Assembly: GCA_964442905.1 (NCBI GenBank)
Contig: CAYUBD010000013.1
Location: 1 to 24,121 of the forward strand
Length of the DNA stretch: 24,121 nt
Source of the DNA: JAFGFG01 sp964442905
GTDB lineage: Archaea; Aenigmatarchaeota; Aenigmatarchaeia; QMZP01; JAFGSV01
Direction: 5' to 3'
Made by a program: the position numbers and the translations under genes
Shown here: piece by piece, positions 21,472-24,121 of the stretch
Position numbering within the stretch: the stretch's first letter is position 1
How the letters are laid out: the number at the start of each line of letters is the position of its first letter
The notes under the pieces: generated by a model
What the model was told of the DNA's origin: nothing
What the model saw: only the letters and a program-made list of their open reading frames with translations
The model's database searches: none

Positions 21472-24121
21472 TTACCATGAGTTGGGCCATTCCATGCCCT
21501 TATCGGCAACGTATTTAGTGGCTGTCTGGGCTACGCCCGTACTGGCTACAATTGTAGCAGGAATCCATGAAAGTGATGTGCCCGCAGTGAAGGGTGCGGC
21601 TACCACAGAACCTATTATTCCACCAACCATCAAAACATCGCCGCCTATCGATATTGCGGTCTCGGTCCCAGTAAGACCCGAAGTGCAGTAGTTGGGCCCA
21701 CCGCCAATCTTTTCACCAGGTACAACCACTATTCCTTCGGTAACGCATTGGGTCATAAAATAATAGTCTATTTCATCATTGGACGAGTCTTTGTTCATAA
21801 GCACCTTGCTCGAGGATGTCGGAGTCGATTTTTTATGGAAATAAAAAGCCCTTGTAATTCCATCGTCACCAAGGTCTGAAATTGTCACCGAACTTGAATC
21901 TATGTCATCGCTTCCCAAAAGACCCTTACTTATAGCACGCATGTTTATCATCCGCACATCAGTATCATCGGTGTCTATGAACGCCTCGACCAAATCGTTC
22001 CTTAGCGTGCTTTTCCATTCAGGAACATCTATCTTTATGTAAACTGTAGGCCATTCTATCAATCCCTGTGAATACTGTCCCGGTATATAATACTTGTTGG
22101 TGTACATATTGTACATATCCGCATAGGTACGGCCAAATTCCCATGCCTCTATCATATCTATGTCTGGGAAATCGGCAGGCTCGTATTTTCTCTTGTCACT
22201 GTCATCATTGACTTTAATGGTATCATATATGAATCTGGAGCTCCCGACAATCTTGCCTATCTTTACCATTTCAGGATTACTGCTGTAGTAGAGCACTATG
22301 TTTTCCGAAACAGGGACTGTATAATAATTCTCCATCATCATGCTTACAAGCCCGAGGCTGAGAAGCTCATCGGGATTGTCATGTGTTATTTTAATAGGTT
22401 CATTTCTGTAATTATAAACATTTATTATATCGTTCTTGACGTTTGTTCCTGAGCTGTCATCATCCTTTGCCAGTATGTCCCTAAGACCTATCATGCCTGC
22501 ATTGAAGTCACTAGTCAGATTCCTCATTATGTCCTTGTGAACAGTGCCCATGTTGTATACACTTCTGAAAATCTCCCAGTCATCATCGGTGGTCAGATGC
22601 GGTATTGAAGTGTATTTGTTTGCGCCCAGTTCGGGTGATTTCCACTTCCATACCCCATCTTTGTATATGTATAAGACCTTCTTGCATCTTGAACCCCAGC
22701 AACTACCTGCGTCATATTCCAGTACAGGGTATGCTGTTCGTCCCTGATCAATAGGGATCTTGTCGTTGTACACGGTCTGTATACTCTCTGGTATTTTATC
22801 TAACGATTCAAGGAATTCAAGAGGTCCGTAATCACCTACATCATATTGTTCCGGATCGCATGGATCACCCCTTTCTCTGGCTTTCGCATTACCGTCACAT
22901 GATGTTATCATATTTTTGATGCCATCTTCATCGACGATATCATTTATAGTGTAGTTTTCGCATCTTATGCTCATTTTCTCAACAGTTAAATTAGTAAGCT
23001 GGCATGGTGAAACGAGGTGGAACCTCATCTTTTGATTCCATAAGTATGCAGTTTCCCTTTGAATGTTAACGAGGATTGGCATATCCGCGGCTTCCTTTGA
23101 AAGGGTAGTAGTCTCTATAGATTTGGCAGCTTCCTTGAAAACCAGCTGGTCTTGTGCGGTCTCGAATCTGGACATGAACATTCCATCAATAACTGCTGCT
23201 ATGTGGGCGGCGGTACTTAGAACAACATACTTTCTGATAGTTGTCGGGACACTCTTACCATATAACCTGCTGGCTATCGTCTCTCCTAACTGTGCTTTTA
23301 AACCCGTTTTTGCGAGTTCCCGCATGGTCTCCTGACTTGCTTTCTTCATGACTTCAGGCACTATCTTCTGAGTGAATGTCTCTGTTCCAAGATCTTTTGC
23401 GCCGGCATCTATGAGGGTTTGAAGTGTTGCATCCTCTACATACTTCTTTGCAATCTCGGGTGCGTTTTGTGTCGGAACGTTTTTCCATTCAGCATTGAAA
23501 GATGTACTCATCGCATTCCTGACTCTTGCTGTCGTCATCTTCCTTATAACAGTATTACCCTCCTCACCTATAATCCCCTTCTTCATGGCATCCTTTATCG
23601 CACGCGTCGCCGCGCGTTTGACAACGGCAGTAGTAACGGTTTTTCTTAGCACTGTCTCTGTGCCTTCTTTTATGACATTCCCCACAAACAGCCTTCCCAC
23701 GCCCCGAGCAACTGTCTCGATACCTGCTCCTATCACCGCCTTCCCGAATTTGAAGAATGGTATAACGCTTATGACACCGATAGCAGCGTAAAGCCTCCAG
23801 TCTGTTTTCATGTTCCATGTGTCTTCCTCAAGAGGGAACTTCTCGAAGTATAGCATAATCTGTGGATCACCGAACCATGGTATCCACTCTTCTTTCACTG
23901 TCACCTCCTGCGGAAGATTAAAATTGCTCACAGTGCATTTGTATCCATCGTCTGTTGTTTTACATTCAACTGTGCTCTTTGTAGGCATTTTAACAGAGCA
24001 CATGCATGTGTTCCTTCCCTCGGTGTTTATGAACCCCGCTTCTATCTCACAGCCTGGTAGTCCATTGCAAAATTCATCATAGCATATTCCTTTCCCGTCT
24101 TCATCCACACATTTCTCATCT
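21472..24121 (-). CDS. Very large unrecognised surface/membrane protein, 5' end beyond the window
   Basis: At least 882 codons, open to the right edge, so the N-terminus is missing; a GTG at 24108 is in frame but coding continues upstream of it with DEKC, so it is not the start. The visible part opens with a Cys-rich segment (GIC, EFC, PGC, NTCMC, VEC, YKC). Hydrophobic helices follow (WRLYAAIGVISVIPFF and later AIGAG-like VIGAGIETVARGVG). About 200 residues of Ala/Lys/Thr-rich helices come next (KTVTTAVVKRAATRAIKDAM), with another hydrophobic patch near KYVVLSTAAHIAAVI. A long polar beta-rich region is the middle of the protein. It ends with a hydrophobic Gly/Ala-rich tail (GGDVLMVGGIIGSVVAAPF) and DKGMEWPNSW. 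No family recognised. Confidence 0.85.
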   Translation of the reverse strand, partial: DEKCVDEDGKGICYDEFCNGLPGCEIEAGFINTEGRNTCMCSVKMPTKSTVECKTTDDGYKCTVSNFNLPQEVTVKEEWIPWFGDPQIMLYFEKFPLEEDTWNMKTDWRLYAAIGVISVIPFFKFGKAVIGAGIETVARGVGRLFVGNVIKEGTETVLRKTVTTAVVKRAATRAIKDAMKKGIIGEEGNTVIRKMTTARVRNAMSTSFNAEWKNVPTQNAPEIAKKYVEDATLQTLIDAGAKDLGTETFTQKIVPEVMKKASQETMRELAKTGLKAQLGETIASRLYGKSVPTTIRKYVVLSTAAHIAAVIDGMFMSRFETAQDQLVFKEAAKSIETTTLSKEAADMPILVNIQRETAYLWNQKMRFHLVSPCQLTNLTVEKMSIRCENYTINDIVDEDGIKNMITSCDGNAKARERGDPCDPEQYDVGDYGPLEFLESLDKIPESIQTVYNDKIPIDQGRTAYPVLEYDAGSCWGSRCKKVLYIYKDGVWKWKSPELGANKYTSIPHLTTDDDWEIFRSVYNMGTVHKDIMRNLTSDFNAGMIGLRDILAKDDDSSGTNVKNDIINVYNYRNEPIKITHDNPDELLSLGLVSMMMENYYTVPVSENIVLYYSSNPEMVKIGKIVGSSRFIYDTIKVNDDSDKRKYEPADFPDIDMIEAWEFGRTYADMYNMYTNKYYIPGQYSQGLIEWPTVYIKIDVPEWKSTLRNDLVEAFIDTDDTDVRMINMRAISKGLLGSDDIDSSSVTISDLGDDGITRAFYFHKKSTPTSSSKVLMNKDSSNDEIDYYFMTQCVTEGIVVVPGEKIGGGPNYCTSGLTGTETAISIGGDVLMVGGIIGSVVAAPFTAGTSLSWIPATIVASTGVAQTATKYVADKGMEWPNSW

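Noticed and set aside
24106..24108. GTG as the start of the giant protein.
   Set aside because: The frame stays open and Cys-rich upstream to the window edge with no ribosome binding site, so the gene is simply cut by the window.

Overview
This window is archaeal chromosome. It encodes RadA, a zinc-finger RPA, Alba, ribosomal protein S26e, RtcB with the end of its cofactor archaease, class III (prepilin-type) signal peptides, a tRNA-Cys with an intron beside the anticodon, and TATA-like boxes about 25 bp upstream of many starts. The compact layout, the AMP/RuBisCO salvage genes and the many small anchored surface proteins would fit a DPANN-type or related uncultivated lineage. That placement is inference; the window does not fix the phylum.

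Layout. (1) 1-1517, plus: the 3' end of an archaease gene, then rtcB (RNA ligase). (2) 1572-6290: S26e, then a type IV pilus/archaellum-like secretion ATPase on the plus strand. It converges on a minus-strand group of two TadC/GspF-like platform proteins and two short pilins. Together these are the core of a pilus-type machine: motor, platform and subunits. (3) 6386-8439, plus: RPA and RadA, the single-strand binding protein and recombinase. (4) 8511-8618, minus: tRNA-Cys(GCA) with a 36-nt intron, divergent from the next operon across 39 bp. (5) 8658-12689, plus: ribose-1,5-bisphosphate isomerase, archaeal RuBisCO, AMP phosphorylase and an unrecognised 132-aa gene, tightly packed or overlapping. 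(6) 15464-12679, minus: enolase then a GpmI-type phosphoglycerate mutase, convergent with (5). Blocks 5 and 6 together encode every step from AMP + phosphate + CO2 to phosphoenolpyruvate. (7) 16087-15575, minus: Alba with an unusual acidic N-terminal tail.

(8) 16202-24121, minus: a block of ten genes running off the right edge, and the least explained part of the window. Almost every product is a small protein with one N-terminal membrane helix and a cysteine-rich exterior part. Several have a class III-like leader (basic residues and Gly just before the hydrophobic stretch). Two carry predicted peptidoglycan-cutting domains: a GH73/lysozyme-like domain and an M15 zinc carboxypeptidase domain. 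Two are 39- and 50-aa single-helix peptides. One is a very large protein (at least 882 aa). I read this as an uncharacterised cell-surface assembly, perhaps built or exported by the motor and platform of block 2, with enzymes that could act on a peptidoglycan-like wall. The assembly role and target are inference.

No CRISPR array, insertion sequence, rRNA or intein was seen. No stretch over 300 bases lacks a gene. Start codons were chosen from Shine-Dalgarno-like sites, overlaps and family alignment from memory; no database search was run.
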